This document shows positions 62,652 to 64,000 of a stretch of DNA of 64,000 nt, piece by piece. Position 1 is the first letter of the stretch; every line of letters begins with the position of its first letter. The notes under the pieces are model-generated. The model made no database searches. It had not been told where the DNA came from and was given only the letters and a program-made list of their open reading frames with translations. The translations under genes were made by a program, and so were the position numbers. Origin of the DNA: Pseudolabrys sp. (GTDB taxonomy: Bacteria > Pseudomonadota > Alphaproteobacteria > Rhizobiales > Xanthobacteraceae); NCBI GenBank assembly GCA_029980465.1, contig JARYIJ010000001.1:2257749-2321748 (forward strand). The letters run 5' to 3'.

Positions 62652-63812
62652 ATGGCTCCGGTTAAACCCGAACGCGATCTGCGGCTCGACCTGTTCCGGG
62701 GCCTCGCGCTCTGGCTGATCTTCCTCGACCATATTCCGTCCAACGCCGTGAGCTGGATCACGATCCGGAACTACGGCTTCAGCGACGCCACGGAAATCTT
62801 CGTGTTCATTTCCGGCTACACCGCAGCCTTCGTCTATGGCCGCGCGATGCGGGAACACGGCTTTCTGGTCGCCGGCGCGCGCGTCCTCAAGCGCGCATGG
62901 CAGATCTACATCGCCCACATTTTCCTGTTTGCGATCTACCTCGCCGAGATCGGCTACGTCGCGCAGACCTTCAACAACCCGCTCTACACCGAGGAAATGG
63001 GCATTCTGAACTTCCTCCAGCATCCCGACGTCACGGTCATGCAGGCGATGCTGCTGAAATTCAAGCCGGTCAACATGGACGTGCTGCCGCTCTACATCGC
63101 GCTGCTGCTCGGCTTCGCGCCAGTGCTCTGGGTGCTCGTGCGCGCGCGCAATACCGCGCTGGCCGGCTCGGCGGTGCTTTACATCCTGATGTGGAAGTTT
63201 AACTGGAACGTGCCGGCATGGCCGGAAGGCTATTGGGTCTTCAATCCGTTCGCCTGGCAGCTTCTGTTTATATTCGGCGCCTGGTGCGCGCTCGGCGGCG
63301 CGCAGAAACTGGCCTACTGGATCAATTCACGCGTGGTGCTGGTTGTCGCGATCGCCTATCTGATCTTCGCATTCTGCATCGCCATGACGTGGTATTTTCC
63401 CCGGCTCAGCGTCTATGTGCCGAAGATCGTGTCCGAGACGATTTATCCGATCGACAAGACCAATCTCGACGTGCTGCGCATCGCGCATTTCTTGGCGCTG
63501 GCGGTGGTTGTCGTGCGCCTTGTGCCGCGGGACTGGCCAGCATTGAGCAACCCGGTGTTCAAACCCGCGATCATCTCCGGCCAGCACTCGCTCGAGGTGT
63601 TCTGCCTCGGCGTCTTCCTGTCGTTTGCGGGGCACTTCATCTTTACCGAGGTGTCCGACCGGATACCCGTGCAGATTGCAGTCAGCGCCGCCGGAATCGC
63701 CATCATGGTCGGCGTGGCAACGCTGTTGTCGTGGTATAAGCAGCTTGAAAAGCGCGGCAAAGGACCGCGTCCACCGGCGAAAATGCCGGGCCTTGCGGGG
63801 GGCGACGCATGA
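62652..63812 (+). CDS. opgC: OpgC family membrane protein
   Basis: A 386-residue inner-membrane protein with about ten membrane segments, beginning with LRLDLFRGLALWLIFLDHIPSN, the conserved OpgC N-terminus with catalytic-type Asp and His. FVFISGYTAAFVYGRAM and FNPFAWQLLFIFGAWCALG are also typical. OpgC adds succinyl groups to osmoregulated periplasmic glucans. The ATG at 62652 is used. The stop overlaps the next gene, a probable SGNH hydrolase, by four bases, a pairing that is common in this order. Confidence 0.92.
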   Translation: MAPVKPERDLRLDLFRGLALWLIFLDHIPSNAVSWITIRNYGFSDATEIFVFISGYTAAFVYGRAMREHGFLVAGARVLKRAWQIYIAHIFLFAIYLAEIGYVAQTFNNPLYTEEMGILNFLQHPDVTVMQAMLLKFKPVNMDVLPLYIALLLGFAPVLWVLVRARNTALAGSAVLYILMWKFNWNVPAWPEGYWVFNPFAWQLLFIFGAWCALGGAQKLAYWINSRVVLVVAIAYLIFAFCIAMTWYFPRLSVYVPKIVSETIYPIDKTNLDVLRIAHFLALAVVVVRLVPRDWPALSNPVFKPAIISGQHSLEVFCLGVFLSFAGHFIFTEVSDRIPVQIAVSAAGIAIMVGVATLLSWYKQLEKRGKGPRPPAKMPGLAGGDA

Positions 63813-64000
63813 GGGCCTGGAGCTTCATGGCATTGGCCTTGGTCAATGTATCTTGGCTATTGCTTGGAGCGGTCGCACGGGCCGAGCTTCCGGCGCAATG
63901 CGCGGTTGCCGAGAATTTCACCGATCCGGACTTCGCGTTGCCGAACACCACGGCGGCCATCGGGAAAAAGAAGCTGACGATTCTGGTGCTGGGCGCCGGG
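63809..64000 (+). CDS. probable SGNH/GDSL hydrolase family protein, N-terminal part
   Basis: The gene runs off the right edge and 64 codons are visible. A signal peptide (SFMALALVNVSWLLLGAVARA) is followed by ELPAQCAVAENF, and the visible end KKLTILVLGAG is the first strand of a hydrolase-type fold. The first catalytic Ser is expected just beyond the window. The ATG overlaps the OpgC stop by four bases. The family call depends on this short sequence and the typical pairing with OpgC. It may act on the same periplasmic glucan or its substituents. Confidence 0.65.
   Translation, partial: MRAWSFMALALVNVSWLLLGAVARAELPAQCAVAENFTDPDFALPNTTAAIGKKKLTILVLGAG

Overview
The window is a GC-rich bacterial chromosome segment, most likely from an alphaproteobacterium of the order Hyphomicrobiales (Rhizobiales). 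The pointers are a GcrA cell-cycle regulator, a phoR-pstSCAB-phoU-phoB operon of the alphaproteobacterial layout, an OpgC protein, and short palindromic intergenic repeats typical of that order. The genus is not determined. No rRNA, CRISPR array or complete insertion sequence was seen; there are two tRNA-Arg genes.

Layout. (1) 1-2478: the end of a type III polyketide synthase gene, overlapping a methyltransferase and a flavoprotein gene, which together look like a phenolic or pyrone lipid pathway. (2) 2532-5305: tRNA-Arg(ACG), then two foreign-looking genes (an unrecognised protein and an excisionase-type HTH protein) and an orphan sensor kinase. (3) 5432-13116, minus strand: a surface-polysaccharide cluster with a CDP-glucose pathway (cytidylyltransferase, 4,6-dehydratase, zinc-domain methyltransferase, RmlC-like epimerase), an SDR, a CmcI-type methyltransferase, a second zinc-domain methyltransferase and a GT2 glycosyltransferase. 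(4) 13280-19874: a small-molecule uptake and catabolism cluster (NitT/TauT-type ABC transporter, SDR, Asp-box propeller, cupin) next to a GntR/FadR regulator with a palindromic operator candidate. (5) 20082-28720: LPS-core and exopolysaccharide glycosyltransferases and methyltransferases, interrupted by a less GC-rich insert (epimerase, GT4, sulfotransferase).

(6) 28849-34832: FabI facing an operon of a small unknown protein, a large PhaC-like DUF3141 protein, a phosphotransacylase and an acetate/propionate-type kinase. (7) tRNA-Arg(TCG), then 35333-44834: transketolase, a transaldolase/glucose-6-phosphate isomerase fusion, 6-phosphogluconate dehydrogenase, glucose-6-phosphate dehydrogenase, 6-phosphogluconolactonase, a ROK-type glucokinase and a small cytochrome c. 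This is a nearly complete pentose-phosphate and glucose-6-phosphate module. (8) 44888-47651, minus strand: ECF sigma factor, membrane anti-sigma factor and subtilisin-like protease in one operon. The periplasmic end of the anti-sigma factor resembles the propeptide of the protease. (9) 47938-49391: a small secreted protein and a flippase-like membrane protein. (10) 49407-56150: the phosphate-starvation operon, with a clear Pho box before pstS and a PhoR that lacks membrane segments. (11) 56151-57358: a non-coding, repeat-rich stretch containing an apparently orphan promoter with a palindrome. (12) 57359-64000: gcrA, argD-argF, hslO, an L,D-transpeptidase, apaG, opgC and the start of an SGNH-type hydrolase gene.

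The best candidates for undescribed biology are the sigma/anti-sigma/subtilase operon, the FabI-DUF3141-phosphotransacylase-kinase cluster and the CDP-linked C-methyl sugar cluster. Start codons were often moved inward from the longest open frame, using four-base overlaps, ribosome binding sites or signal peptides; the reasons are given per gene.
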